The notes: generated by a model not told the origin, from the letters alone. A stretch of 64,000 nt of DNA from Streptomyces sp. TRM70350 (GCF_019219825.1 NZ_JAHUXH010000002.1:310001-374000); one strand, 5' to 3'; shown: positions 17,035 through 26,346, counted from the first letter of the stretch. Numbers and translations are program-made.

Positions 17035-18171
17035 TCAGTCGAGGAGCTGTTCGAGCGAGTTCTCCCACTCGTCGAAGAAGCCCGCCGGCCAGTCGGAGAG
17101 GGTGCCGTCGTCGTGGATCTGCGGACTGACGAACTCCGCGCGCTGTCCGTTGCGGCGGAAGTAGTGCACGGCGGTGGCCGAGGCGGGGATGACGCCGTTT
17201 TTGACGGCCAGGCGCAGGCCGTTGAGGACGTGGTCCGAGTGGGTCTCGACGATCAGCTGGGCTCCGGCCGACGCGGCGGCGGCCATGAGGGCGGCCATAC
17301 GGGACTGACCGCGGGGGTGGAGATGGGCTTCCGGGTTTTCCAGGAGGATCAGGCTTCGCGGTCCCGCCGACAGGCAGGCGACGACGATCGGTAGAGCGTA
17401 AGTGAGGCCGAAGCCGACGTTCGTGGGGCGGCGGCGGGAGGAGGAGTCCAGGCCGGCCGTCCCGTCGAAGCCGTAGCTGAGGCGGACCGAGTCGATGCCG
17501 GGGATCTCCGTGGCTTCGAGGTTGACGCCTGGACACAGCTCCTGCATCCAGGCCACAACGTGGTCCAGGAAGGTGTGGGCATCTGCTTCGGGGTGGCGGA
17601 GCGGGCCGTCCGCCATGGGGTGCCGAGCGTGGTGCCGCAGGTAGTTGACGGTGTGTTCACCGCGTGCGCCGAGGAAGGCGCGGGCGATCGCCTGGTGATG
17701 GGACCGGGGATAACTCGTGGCCGGGACGATGCGGTCGGCTTTGAGGTACTGGAAGCAGCGGCCGAAGAGCGAGTCGTCTTCCAGGTGGCCCGAGGCGGAG
17801 TGGAAGGGGAGTACGTCCTGTTCGGGGGCGTACAGCGCGGACCACTTGTGGCCCCGCCCGTCACTGGTACGCAACCCGACGCCGATCAGCGGAGTGGGCA
17901 GCCCCGGTGAACGCACAAAGTCCTCGTGGATCAGATCCTGTCCCGTCCCCAGCTCCACCAGATCGCTGTTCAGGAGGAAGCCGCCCTGCTGGGAGTCACC
18001 GTCGCTGGAGAACAGCGTGAACGAGTCGTACGACTGCCGCAGCAGGGCGAAAGCCTGTAAGACCGTGCTCTTCCCTGACGAGTTGAGGCCCGTTAGGAGA
18101 GTGACCGGGGCGAGCGGGATGTCGGCCGACCGGAACGCCTTGAAGTTGTTCAGCGACAACTGGTCGATCAC
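17035..18171 (-). CDS. AAA/ABC-type ATPase, DUF3696 family
   Basis: This 378-aa ATPase is of the SMC/RecF-like 'OLD-type' ABC superfamily. The N-terminus MIDQLSLNNFKAFR leads to Walker A GLNSSGKST at 28-36. The Q-loop region follows. The signature-like strand is NVGFGLTYALPIV, Walker B with its catalytic Glu is LILLENPEAHLHP, and the H-loop is ETHSDH followed by VLNGLRLAV. The C-terminal GFFDEWENSLEQLL is the DUF3696 tail. No TOPRIM domain is present, unlike OLD or GajA nucleases. The start overlaps the stop of the DUF262 gene by 4 bp (ATGA), so they are translationally coupled. ATP-driven sensing or loading within the cassette is the likely role. Confidence 0.9.
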   Translation of the reverse strand: MIDQLSLNNFKAFRSADIPLAPVTLLTGLNSSGKSTVLQAFALLRQSYDSFTLFSSDGDSQQGGFLLNSDLVELGTGQDLIHEDFVRSPGLPTPLIGVGLRTSDGRGHKWSALYAPEQDVLPFHSASGHLEDDSLFGRCFQYLKADRIVPATSYPRSHHQAIARAFLGARGEHTVNYLRHHARHPMADGPLRHPEADAHTFLDHVVAWMQELCPGVNLEATEIPGIDSVRLSYGFDGTAGLDSSSRRRPTNVGFGLTYALPIVVACLSAGPRSLILLENPEAHLHPRGQSRMAALMAAAASAGAQLIVETHSDHVLNGLRLAVKNGVIPASATAVHYFRRNGQRAEFVSPQIHDDGTLSDWPAGFFDEWENSLEQLLD

Positions 18172-19457
18172 TGCGCACTGCCCCCGTTGCTGTCCAGAAC
18201 GCTGCGGAAGAGATCGTGGACCTTGCTGAACCGGGTCCTGACCTTGGCGCGGTCGCCGGTGCCGACGGATACGGCGCGCTCGAAGTCCCGGTCCTTCATG
18301 AGCCGTTGGAAGCCCTCGATCACTTTCTCGCGGCAGGCTACCAGCGTGCCGAGCTCGCGGCCGGAGAGTTCGGCCAGGTTGACCGTCACCGACTCGAAGA
18401 GGGCCTTGTTGATGGGCGAGCGCCGCGTCTGCCCTGGGTACATCTTGCGAAAGGCGTGTGCGCCGTAGATCATCTCGGCCGCGGTCATCGCCCGTTTGAA
18501 GGACAAGGCGTGAGCTGCTCGTTCCTCGTCGGACAGCCGGTTGATCTGCCGCATGGTGTGCGCGAGGAACTGGTCGAAGTCCTGGGCCCGGAAGGCATTC
18601 GGGGAAGTGAGCCGGAAGGCCAGGGCGCGCAGGACCATCTCCTGGTCGGCCATGCGCGCGCTGGGGATGCTGCCGCCCGTCGCCGACACGAACTCCTCCG
18701 ACTCGGCGAGCGATGACAGCAACTGCCGTGCCGGTCCCGGGATCAGTGCGTGCCGGAGTTCCTGACGGGTGAGCGGGAGACCGCCGGTGTTGATCCGGGC
18801 GAAGATGTTGAACTTGACCTCTTCCGGAGTGCCCGGCCGGATGACATGGACGACGACCTGCGTCTCGTTCAGCCGGATCTGAAGCCGCCCGGTGAGGTCG
18901 TCGTATCCCTTGCCCTCGAAGTCCTCGTACAGGTACTCCAGACCGCGCAGCCGCAACGGGCCTACGTCGATGCCGGCCACCTCGGCCAGCGCCCGGGGCG
19001 CGATGAACCGGGCGATGGCCGTGAGCCGCTGGATGCCGTCGATGATGGCCCAGTCGCTGTCCTCCGTCTCGGCCGCGTAGAACGACGGGATCGGGATGCG
19101 GAGCAACAGTGACTCGATCAGCCTGCTCTGCTGCTCGTCCGACCAGATCCCGGCATGTCGCTGGAAGTCGGGGGCGAGGTCGATCATGCCGTTGCTCAGT
19201 CGGGACATGAGCAGGTTGATCGTGGGGTTGAGGGTCTGGATCTCGATCTTGGAGGGGTCGTACGGCGCGGTGATCTGGTCCGCCGCGTCCTCGGCCTCGG
19301 GATCCGGAAGCTCCAGCTCCACGTCGGTCGCCCGGCCGTCGGCGCCGACCTCGACACGGAAGGCGCCGCTGTCCTCGGAGTCGTCCATGTAGCGGCTGAA
19401 CAGTGACGCCTGCTCCCGCGCCGCCTTACGGCTGCCGATGCTGTCCTCCTGTGACAT
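18168..19457 (-). CDS. DUF262 (ParB-like/GmrS-N-type) protein
   Basis: This 429-aa protein has a DUF262 domain. FQRHAGIWSDEQQSRLIESLLLRIPIP (98-124) is followed by IDGIQRLTAI (139-148, the IDGQQR motif with Gln replaced by Ile) and FARINTGGLPLTRQEL (219-234). In GmrS/RloF-like and Ssp-type proteins this domain is a ParB-related NTPase that couples nucleotide hydrolysis to DNA recognition or nuclease control. The C-terminal ~180 residues are helical, and no HNH motif of DUF1524 is visible, so any nuclease activity must lie elsewhere. It is the first gene of the three-gene cassette. Its first 32 bp overlap the 3' end of the HATPase gene, which suggests read-through transcription from that gene. 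Confidence 0.9.
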   Translation of the reverse strand: MSQEDSIGSRKAAREQASLFSRYMDDSEDSGAFRVEVGADGRATDVELELPDPEAEDAADQITAPYDPSKIEIQTLNPTINLLMSRLSNGMIDLAPDFQRHAGIWSDEQQSRLIESLLLRIPIPSFYAAETEDSDWAIIDGIQRLTAIARFIAPRALAEVAGIDVGPLRLRGLEYLYEDFEGKGYDDLTGRLQIRLNETQVVVHVIRPGTPEEVKFNIFARINTGGLPLTRQELRHALIPGPARQLLSSLAESEEFVSATGGSIPSARMADQEMVLRALAFRLTSPNAFRAQDFDQFLAHTMRQINRLSDEERAAHALSFKRAMTAAEMIYGAHAFRKMYPGQTRRSPINKALFESVTVNLAELSGRELGTLVACREKVIEGFQRLMKDRDFERAVSVGTGDRAKVRTRFSKVHDLFRSVLDSNGGSAQ

Positions 19458-20004
19458 ATGCCCTCGTGTCCGTCTCGTAGCCGGCCAGAACTTGAACCTG
19501 TGACGCCGGTGCCGATTCTGCCTGACGAGGGGCCGCGGGGGCCGGTGACGGTACGGCGAACTCCGCCCATACGGTCTTGCCGGGCGCCGTGGCGCGAGGG
19601 GTGACGCCCCAGTCGTCCGCGAGGGCGGCGACGAGGAGGAGGCCGCGGCCGGATTCGGCGTCGGGGGCGGGGGTGGATGGGGGAGGGGGTGCTGGGTGTC
19701 GTTCCGTGCGGGTGTCCGTCACCTCGATGCGGAAGGTGTTGTCGGTCAGGGTGAGGTGGAGGTGGAAGTCACGGCCGGGGACGTGGCCGTGGCGTACGGC
19801 GTTGGCTGTGAGTTCGGCCGTGATGAGGGTGAGAGTCTCGTTGGCTTCGGTCGTGTAGGGGTGGCCCCACTCGTTCAGGCGGTGCGAGACGAGTCGGCGG
19901 GCGAGGCGGGCGCCACGTGGGGTGGACGTGAAGCGCATGGTGAACTCGTGTTCGGGTGCGGGGCGTTGTGGCATATGCCCGTTCGGGGGAGTTGCTGACT
20001 TCAT
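19426..20004 (-). CDS. HATPase_c regulatory protein (RsbW/abaA-like)
   Basis: This 192-aa protein has a single GHKL ATPase domain, as in anti-sigma-factor kinases and the AbaA-type ORFs of Streptomyces. The N box is ITAELTANAVRHG (about 63-75), the D/G1 region is FRIEVTDTRTERHP, and the G2 box is ESGRGLLLVAALADDWGV. No DUF or histidine phospho-acceptor domain is attached. It is divergent from an XRE/DUF397 gene pair (188 bp between starts), the standard Streptomyces trio. Its 3' end overlaps the DUF262 gene start by 32 bp, so the trio and the DUF262 cassette may be transcriptionally linked. Start ATG 20004 is likely; ATG 19974 is an alternative. Confidence 0.88.
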   Translation of the reverse strand: MKSATPPNGHMPQRPAPEHEFTMRFTSTPRGARLARRLVSHRLNEWGHPYTTEANETLTLITAELTANAVRHGHVPGRDFHLHLTLTDNTFRIEVTDTRTERHPAPPPPSTPAPDAESGRGLLLVAALADDWGVTPRATAPGKTVWAEFAVPSPAPAAPRQAESAPASQVQVLAGYETDTRAYVTGGQHRQP

Positions 20005-20191
20005 GAGGTGAACCGTCGCGGACTCTGCGTAGCGTTGAACAGGCGTGGTGTGCTGACGGGTGCGGGCTGTACGTGGTGGTGGTGCGCTTGTACGTGGTGC
20101 GGGGCGTGACCGGGGTGTGCGGCCGCGCGTTGGGTGGAGTTCGGTGGCTGTGGTGGCGGTTCGGCTGTACGGGAGCGGGAGGTGCGGCGGG

Positions 20192-21022
20192 GTGAGCGAC
20201 GAGGTTCAGCAGCCGGAGTACGAGTTCGGGGCGGGGATTCTGTGCGTGTTCGGGCGGCAGTTGAAGCTGTTCCGGGAGCGGGCGGGCATGGATCGGGCGA
20301 AGTTCGGGTCGCTGACCGGGTACTCGGCTTCGACGATCGCGTCCTTTGAGCAGGGGAGACGTATTCCGCCGCCGAAGTTCATCGACCGGGCCGATGAAGT
20401 GCTGGGGGCGGGTGGGGTGTTGAGCGCCGGGAAGGAGGAGGTGGCTCGGGCTCAGTATCCGGCGTTTTTTCGGGATGCGGCCAGGTTGGAGGCCAAGGCG
20501 GCAGCACTGCATGTGTACGCGACCAAGGCTGTTCCAGGACTCTTGCAGACGGAGGAGTACGCGCGGGCGGTGTTCTCCATGTGGCGTCCGCTGCTGGACG
20601 AGGAGACGATCAACCAGCGGGTCGCTGCTCGCCTGGCACGCCAGGACATCTTCTCCCGGAGCCCGTTGCCCACCATCAGCTTTGTCATCGAGGAGTTCGT
20701 ACTGCGGCGACCGCTCGGTGGATGGGCTGTGATGCAGGGCCAGTTGGAGCAGATCCTGCTGCACGGTCACCGGCGCAACGTGGAAATCCAGGTGATGCCG
20801 ATCGAGCGGGAGGAGCACGCTGGGTTGGAAGGCCCCTTCACCTTGATCGAGACACAGGAAGGGCAGAGGATCGCGTACGTGGAGGCGTACAAGGACAGCC
20901 GTCTCTACACGGAGCGGAGGTCGGTCCGGGAGATTGAGGAGCAGTACGGCATCCTCCGGGCCCAAGCGCTCACTCCGCGCGAGTCGCTGGCCCTCATCGA
21001 GAAGTTGCTTGGAGAGAGATGA
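20192..21022 (+). CDS. XRE-family regulator with DUF5753 domain (WhiJ-like)
   Basis: This 276-aa regulator starts at GTG 20192, which has GGGAGG upstream; the longer ATG at 20060 lacks such a site. The N-terminal helix-turn-helix (about 17-70) contains FGRQLKLFRERAGMDRAKFGSLTGYSASTIASFEQGRR. The C-terminal DUF5753 region starts near QTEEYARAVF and includes VIEEFVLRRPLGG and ILLHGHRRNVEIQVMP. In Streptomyces such proteins act with DUF397 partners in control of development and secondary metabolism, and have been discussed as toxin-antitoxin-like pairs. It overlaps the DUF397 gene by 4 bp. Confidence 0.92.
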   Translation: MSDEVQQPEYEFGAGILCVFGRQLKLFRERAGMDRAKFGSLTGYSASTIASFEQGRRIPPPKFIDRADEVLGAGGVLSAGKEEVARAQYPAFFRDAARLEAKAAALHVYATKAVPGLLQTEEYARAVFSMWRPLLDEETINQRVAARLARQDIFSRSPLPTISFVIEEFVLRRPLGGWAVMQGQLEQILLHGHRRNVEIQVMPIEREEHAGLEGPFTLIETQEGQRIAYVEAYKDSRLYTERRSVREIEEQYGILRAQALTPRESLALIEKLLGER

Positions 21023-21213
21023 ACGCCCAACAGCCCATACCTGAGTCGGCCTGGTTCAAGAGCAGTTACAGCACGGGCTCGGGCGGCGAGTGCGTCGAGG
21101 TCGCCGTCTGCCCCGGCAGGGTTCACGTCCGCGACTCGAAGGACGCGGCCCGGGCCGCAGTGGCCGTGGAAACCACGGCGTGGACCGCGTTCGTCGAGTT
21201 CGCGGCGCTCTGA
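21019..21213 (+). CDS. DUF397 small protein
   Basis: This 64-aa DUF397 protein is recognised by AWFKSSYSTGSGGECVEVA, VHVRDSKD and the terminal WTAFVEF. It is translationally coupled to the preceding XRE/DUF5753 regulator (ATGA overlap at 21019-21022). Partners of this kind modulate their cognate regulator. A perfect hairpin six bases after the stop ends the unit. Confidence 0.95.
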   Translation: MNAQQPIPESAWFKSSYSTGSGGECVEVAVCPGRVHVRDSKDAARAAVAVETTAWTAFVEFAAL

Positions 21214-21218
21214 CAGGG

Positions 21219-21258
21219 GCAGGGCCCTCGGTAGGCGTGTGCTTGCCGAGGGCCCTGC
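21219..21258. terminator. Bidirectional terminator between DUF397 and methylase genes
   Basis: A perfect 13-bp inverted repeat (GCAGGGCCCTCGG, 21219-21231; CCGAGGGCCCTGC, 21246-21258) encloses a 14-nt loop. It sits between the convergent stops of the DUF397 gene (21213) and the methylase gene (21266), so it can terminate both transcripts. Confidence 0.85.
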
Positions 21259-21265
21259 GTGTGTT

Positions 21266-24200
21266 TCAGCGGGGCCAGCGGCCGAGGGCGATCTCCTCGT
21301 CCAGGCGGGCCTGGAAGTGGGCGTGGGCGGCGCGCATCTCGGCTTCGCGGTCGGCCTTGTAGAAGGGGGCCTGGTAGCCGGCCGGGGGTGGGGTGTGCTC
21401 CGGGTCTTCCAGGTGGGCCATGAGGTCGAGGTAGTCCTGCTTGGTCTGGCCGTGGCCGTACGTGTTGAAGTCTGCGGCGATCTTGCGGCCGTTGGCGTCG
21501 AACCAGGTCGCCGACTCGTAGTCGTACAGCTGGGGGTAGCGGGACTTGAAGATCGCGGCGAGCTGGTCGGCGGTGATGCCGAGCCATACGGCGACCAAGG
21601 CGTCCAGCTCGACGAGGGCGGCTCGGCGTTCGTGCTCGGTGCGGAGGGGGGTGGTGTACTCCCAGGTTGGCTTGAGGTTGGCGGCGAGGGGGTTCAGGCC
21701 CGGCCAGTTGGGGTTGGCCCAGTCTTCGTAGCCGGACCAGCGGGGGTCGAACAGCTCTTCCCAGAGGGGTGCGTAGTGGGTGGTGAGGGCGTTCAGACGG
21801 AGGGTGCGGAGGAGGATGGCGGGGGCGAGGGGGTGCTTGGGGTCTGGGGCGGGCATCTTGCGAGCCTCGGAGACGTGAAGATTCGAGCGACTGGTGATAC
21901 GCAGTACGTAATCGAGGGGCAGCGATGCCCAGAAGCCAGCGTTGAGCACGGTTAGGCGCGTGTCGTCCACGGCCATTGAACGCACGGCGTCAACGTGGGC
22001 GGGGCCGGGCGGGATGAGGGCGGCTTGCAGACTGCGGCTGGTATTAAAGGGGATCATTTTCCGCCAGGCCAGCCGGACGTATGCGGTGTACGGTCGCCCG
22101 AGCCAGGAGTCTTGGGCCTCAAGGTACGTTGCCTCGTCGGCGGCCCGTACGTAGTTCGTTACAGGGACGTATGTCTCGGACAGTTCTGTCGGCACGAGCG
22201 AGTCCCAATCCCTGTTGCTCCGACAGGGAACTCTCGGCTCCTTCGAGAAGGGAAGAGCCGACGCGAAGTGCGGTCCTTGGAGGATCACATCCTCGATTTT
22301 CGAGACGGTTCTGTTGCCCCAGCGGATCAGCCCGTCCTTCTTGGCGATGGTCTCGTTGTATCCGCCTGAGATCATCGGTTGGAAATCGGCCAGGCTGCGG
22401 GGATAGGCGGCCAGCGCCTCGATCGCCCCTTGTTCACTGGCGAGGACGGGGTACAGCAGGGGAGCCTGCACAGTTCCGCCTTCCGAACCCGCCAAAGCCT
22501 GCCAACCCGACAGGAGAGCAGTGTTCACACGTACTACGCGCTCGCGGTGGGGCCGGATGTCCCACGAGCCGCTGTGCTTGATGCCAGGCATCGTGCCGTG
22601 TCCGTCGTGAGCCAGAGAATCGGGTAGGACATCGGCGCCGCGGAGCTCGCTGACGTGCAGGAAATCGGGTTCCTGCGGCGTGCCGTAGATATGCATCCCG
22701 AATTCCCAGCCGCGGTCGAGATCTTCAAACGCCCAGTTTGCCGAGTTGACAAAATGTGCATGCACTCGCAGATGTCGATACGACGCGGCCCGAATCGAGC
22801 CCTCTCGCACGCCGCTCAAGTGTGAGTCCGGGTGGATGAGACCCGCGCTGCCATGCGACTTCATATGCCGCCACACCTGGGCCATGAAGGCGCGGTAGAG
22901 GTCGCCATTCGTCCCAGCGAGTAGCGGATACGCGGCCATGCTGCCCAGCACAGCTGAGATTCCTACGTTCACCGCCAACTCGCCCAGGAAGTAAGCCTTG
23001 TTGTCGCGGCCGGTGCTCAGCACCTCCTGCTTGCGCAGGCGCCACTCCTCCACGCTTGGCTTCTCCGCCAGCACGAACCACGGCTCCCGCTCCGCCAGAA
23101 CCTGATCCTCATGCCAGTGAGGCCTCACCCATGGCGGATTCCCCACCTGCAAGTCAAATCCCCCACCCCGCGCAAACACCTGCGCGAACTCCAACTCCCA
23201 ATGAAAGAACCCCTGCTGCCCCGCGATATCCCGAGCCACCCCCGCCCACGGATACCGCCCCTCCACATGATGAGCCCAGTCCATGCCCATCAGATCCGGC
23301 AACGCATCCTCATACGGCTCAAGCTCATCCAGCCGCTCGAACTCCGAAACCAACGAGTCGGCCGGAACATCCCGTTTTCCCAGCAGCGACTCGGCGAAGT
23401 CCAGCCAGTCATCAAGGTCGGCCAACGCGACAACAGCCCGCCGCTGCCCGCTCACTGCCTCCTTCCGACGCCCGGCCCGCCGCTTGTCCAGGTCCTCCCG
23501 CGTCAACGACAGCTGCTTGGCATCGACGCCGAACCCAGGTAGCGCATCCGCCTCCCAGGACATGAGGACGCCGTCATCGTCAGCCTCCTCACTCAGCCCC
23601 TCAAACGCCCCCGACTCCTCCGCCAGCTCAGCCGCCCGCTGGTAAACCCCATCACTCCCGTCCAGCAACGCAGCCCTCTGCACAGGCCAGAACCACAAGG
23701 CACACCACGCATCCATCAGCGTCTTCAACCGCCAATAGGGCGTGTCGACAGCCTCCAGATCCGCCAGCACCTCATCCCGCTGCACGGCCACCTCAGGCGC
23801 CCGCAGCCACCCGTCCTCCGCGCCCCAGACACCAATCCGCCGCGAGATGTCCCGCTCGGAGATCTCCAGACGCCGTACGACAAGCCCCCAGAGGTACTCG
23901 ACCCGCCGAGCCAGCCCCTGCAACCGCTCCGTCTGCTTCTTCGACGGCGACTTGGTGATGGCCTTCCGCCAGGCGGCCAGCGCCTTCGACTCCTCCGGAG
24001 CCAGCGCCTTGGCCTCCTTCTCGGCGGCGACCGCACCCCACTCCTTCGCAGGCAGCAGGAAGTGATGAACCGCCCCCACCGGAAGCCCGGCCCCGGCCGC
24101 CGCCTCCGTCAGCGGAAAACGCTCCGGAGTCGCCCCCAGCCAGCCACCCTTCTTCAACCTCTCGGCGGCATAGACCTCCCGCCTCCCCCCGATCAGCGAG

Positions 24201-26326
24201 TTACCCCGCCGCAAATGCAGCCCGAACCACGGCGCCTCCATCCCCGGATGCATCGTGTTCAGCCACAACGAGACCTCCGCCAGCTCCACAGCCGTCGAAT
24301 TGAGGTCAACCCCGTACGAGTTGTGCAGCGCGATGTACGCCTTCGCCTTCTGCAGCTCCACCGCATACTTCTCGGTGTCGATCGCGACACCCAGCTCGTC
24401 CTGCCGCCGCCGCAGATACTCCGCGGCCACCTGGTTGATGGCCTCGTTGAGGAACGCGCCCGACCCCAGCGCCGGCTCGCAGATCTTCCAGTCCAGCAGC
24501 TCCCGGGCCGGCGTCACCTCACCGTCCTGGTCGAGCCGCTGCTGAAGCGCCAGCTGAACCGTCACCTTCGTCAGCGACTCCGGCGTGTAGTACGACGCCG
24601 ACGTCTGCCGGTCCCGCCCCGACAGGCGGTAGACGAACGACCCCGGCCGGTACCGGACCCGTACCTCCTCGCCCGTCTCCTCATCGCGACGCCGTACAAA
24701 CACAGCGTCCGGGTATTCGTCCGCCTTCGACGCCGGCACCAGCCAGGACCCGTCCTTCGAGTACCCGCCCTTGGCGACCTCGTACAGCTCCTCACTCGCC
24801 ACAAAGCCGGAGTACGACATCAACCCTTCGTACACAGCCCCGAGTTGGTTGATGCCGAGCTGCGCGTACGAGATGAAGCCCCCGCGCTCGCCCTTCTTGC
24901 CGCGCGTGAGCATCAGCAGCCGCAGCACGCGGTACAGCGTGGCATTACGCAGCCGCGTGTCGATGTAACGCGGCTCGCCCGTCTCGTCCTCGTCGAAACG
25001 CGGGTCCGGCACCGACCGCTGGCCGATCAGGCGGATCGACCCTGCCTCGAACAGCTTGGAGTGCAGGGGCTCGAAGCGCAGGCCGACATCCTCCGAGCCG
25101 AGCGACCCGGACTCCGCCTCCGTCTCCCCCGCCTCGCCGTGCGTACGACGCGGCCGGTAGCCCTCCTGGACCATGCGGAAGAGCAGGTCCAGGGAGTCGT
25201 ACAAGTACGTCCCCTCGCGGGCCTTCTCGCCCACCAGGTCCCGCTCCGCCACCAGCTCACCCAGCCGCCCGAGGCCGTAGCCCTGGTGGTACTCGGGATA
25301 GTCCGACGGCAGGATGCCCAGCTCGGGGCGTGCCTCCGCGTACAGCAGGAACAGGATCCGGTACAGATACCGCAGCGACTCCCGCGTCAACTGACGTGAA
25401 AGTTCCGGCAGTTCTGCAACATCCTCCGGCCGAACCCCCGCCCCCCGGATCCGGTCCAGCACCTCGTTCGCGATCAGCTCCACCGACAGGCGCAACCCGT
25501 CCCGCAGGTCGCTCGACACGCCCACCGCGTGCTTCGTCGACTTGTTGACGAGACCCGCGAGCGGATTCTCGCCGCCCTCCTCCGGCGTCCGCAGCGAGTC
25601 CGCGCCGAACAGGGCCGCCAGCGTGTCCAGTTCGCCGCCCGCGCGTGTGTCGTTGCGTTCCAGGGCCGCGTCCAGCGAGGCCGCCAGGTAGCGGCCCTCG
25701 CCCCACGCCGCCCGGTCGGCCAGCACCACCACACCGCCGACCAGCAGCAGCACATACCGCGGCGCGTCCTCGCACGCGAACAGGAACGACGCCAGCTTCG
25801 AGCCCGTGGTCACCTCGTTCGAGCCGTCGAGGGGCAGCCGGTGCAGGAGGCGGCCCGGACCGTCCGGGTCAAGGGCCGCGTCCGGCTCGGCCGCCCAGCC
25901 GCAGTCCAGGGCCACCAGGCCCGGCTCGGCGTGGGCGACCTGGACCTCGTAGGTGTGGTCGGCGCGTTCGACGGTCAGGGTGTGCGGCTTGGCGTCGTAC
26001 CCCAAGGCCCTCAGCACGTCCGCGTTCAGCGCCGCCGCCCGCTCACGCCAGGCGGGGGAGTCGTACGTCGTCGCGTCGTCCGGCTCGGCCGCCGCCTCCG
26101 CGAAGAACGCGCGCGCCTTGAAGTACGGGCGGCGCAGCTCTCGCAGGCCCACCCGCGGTGTCACGGGGAGGGTGTCCTCGGCGCGGTCGGCCTCTGTTCC
26201 GCGTACCGCGTCCTCCCGCTCCTTCCAGGCCGCGAGCAGCCCCGCCTTGAGGTCCTTGGGGAAGACCTCGGCCAGGTAGTGCGCGGAGAAGTAGTCGCCG
26301 CGGTTGACGAGTGAGTCGTACGACAT
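21266..26326 (-). CDS. Large adenine-specific DNA methyltransferase (Eco57I/DrmMI/PglX-like)
   Basis: This 1686-aa protein starts at ATG 26326 (MSYDSLVNRGDYFSAHYLAEVF); longer upstream frames are not conserved-looking. The N-terminal half contains YRILFLLYAEARPELG, typical of type IIG/BREX-like methylases. Motif I is EPALGSGAFLNEA (about 617-629), then NSYGVDLNSTAVELAEVSLW, and the N6-adenine motif IV is NPPWVRPHW (about 1065). The C-terminal third should hold target recognition; at 22000-22800 its DNA is clearly less GC-rich than the rest of the gene. No PD-(D/E)XK nuclease motif is obvious. It lies 20 bp after the SNF2 helicase gene. A methyltransferase next to such a helicase is the arrangement of class 1 DISARM (drmD-drmMI), and a kinase upstream recalls Pgl/BREX type 2. 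It probably marks self DNA. Confidence 0.9.
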   Translation of the reverse strand: MSYDSLVNRGDYFSAHYLAEVFPKDLKAGLLAAWKEREDAVRGTEADRAEDTLPVTPRVGLRELRRPYFKARAFFAEAAAEPDDATTYDSPAWRERAAALNADVLRALGYDAKPHTLTVERADHTYEVQVAHAEPGLVALDCGWAAEPDAALDPDGPGRLLHRLPLDGSNEVTTGSKLASFLFACEDAPRYVLLLVGGVVVLADRAAWGEGRYLAASLDAALERNDTRAGGELDTLAALFGADSLRTPEEGGENPLAGLVNKSTKHAVGVSSDLRDGLRLSVELIANEVLDRIRGAGVRPEDVAELPELSRQLTRESLRYLYRILFLLYAEARPELGILPSDYPEYHQGYGLGRLGELVAERDLVGEKAREGTYLYDSLDLLFRMVQEGYRPRRTHGEAGETEAESGSLGSEDVGLRFEPLHSKLFEAGSIRLIGQRSVPDPRFDEDETGEPRYIDTRLRNATLYRVLRLLMLTRGKKGERGGFISYAQLGINQLGAVYEGLMSYSGFVASEELYEVAKGGYSKDGSWLVPASKADEYPDAVFVRRRDEETGEEVRVRYRPGSFVYRLSGRDRQTSASYYTPESLTKVTVQLALQQRLDQDGEVTPARELLDWKICEPALGSGAFLNEAINQVAAEYLRRRQDELGVAIDTEKYAVELQKAKAYIALHNSYGVDLNSTAVELAEVSLWLNTMHPGMEAPWFGLHLRRGNSLIGGRREVYAAERLKKGGWLGATPERFPLTEAAAGAGLPVGAVHHFLLPAKEWGAVAAEKEAKALAPEESKALAAWRKAITKSPSKKQTERLQGLARRVEYLWGLVVRRLEISERDISRRIGVWGAEDGWLRAPEVAVQRDEVLADLEAVDTPYWRLKTLMDAWCALWFWPVQRAALLDGSDGVYQRAAELAEESGAFEGLSEEADDDGVLMSWEADALPGFGVDAKQLSLTREDLDKRRAGRRKEAVSGQRRAVVALADLDDWLDFAESLLGKRDVPADSLVSEFERLDELEPYEDALPDLMGMDWAHHVEGRYPWAGVARDIAGQQGFFHWELEFAQVFARGGGFDLQVGNPPWVRPHWHEDQVLAEREPWFVLAEKPSVEEWRLRKQEVLSTGRDNKAYFLGELAVNVGISAVLGSMAAYPLLAGTNGDLYRAFMAQVWRHMKSHGSAGLIHPDSHLSGVREGSIRAASYRHLRVHAHFVNSANWAFEDLDRGWEFGMHIYGTPQEPDFLHVSELRGADVLPDSLAHDGHGTMPGIKHSGSWDIRPHRERVVRVNTALLSGWQALAGSEGGTVQAPLLYPVLASEQGAIEALAAYPRSLADFQPMISGGYNETIAKKDGLIRWGNRTVSKIEDVILQGPHFASALPFSKEPRVPCRSNRDWDSLVPTELSETYVPVTNYVRAADEATYLEAQDSWLGRPYTAYVRLAWRKMIPFNTSRSLQAALIPPGPAHVDAVRSMAVDDTRLTVLNAGFWASLPLDYVLRITSRSNLHVSEARKMPAPDPKHPLAPAILLRTLRLNALTTHYAPLWEELFDPRWSGYEDWANPNWPGLNPLAANLKPTWEYTTPLRTEHERRAALVELDALVAVWLGITADQLAAIFKSRYPQLYDYESATWFDANGRKIAADFNTYGHGQTKQDYLDLMAHLEDPEHTPPPAGYQAPFYKADREAEMRAAHAHFQARLDEEIALGRWPR

Positions 26327-26346
26327 GACGGAAATGACCTCAGGGA

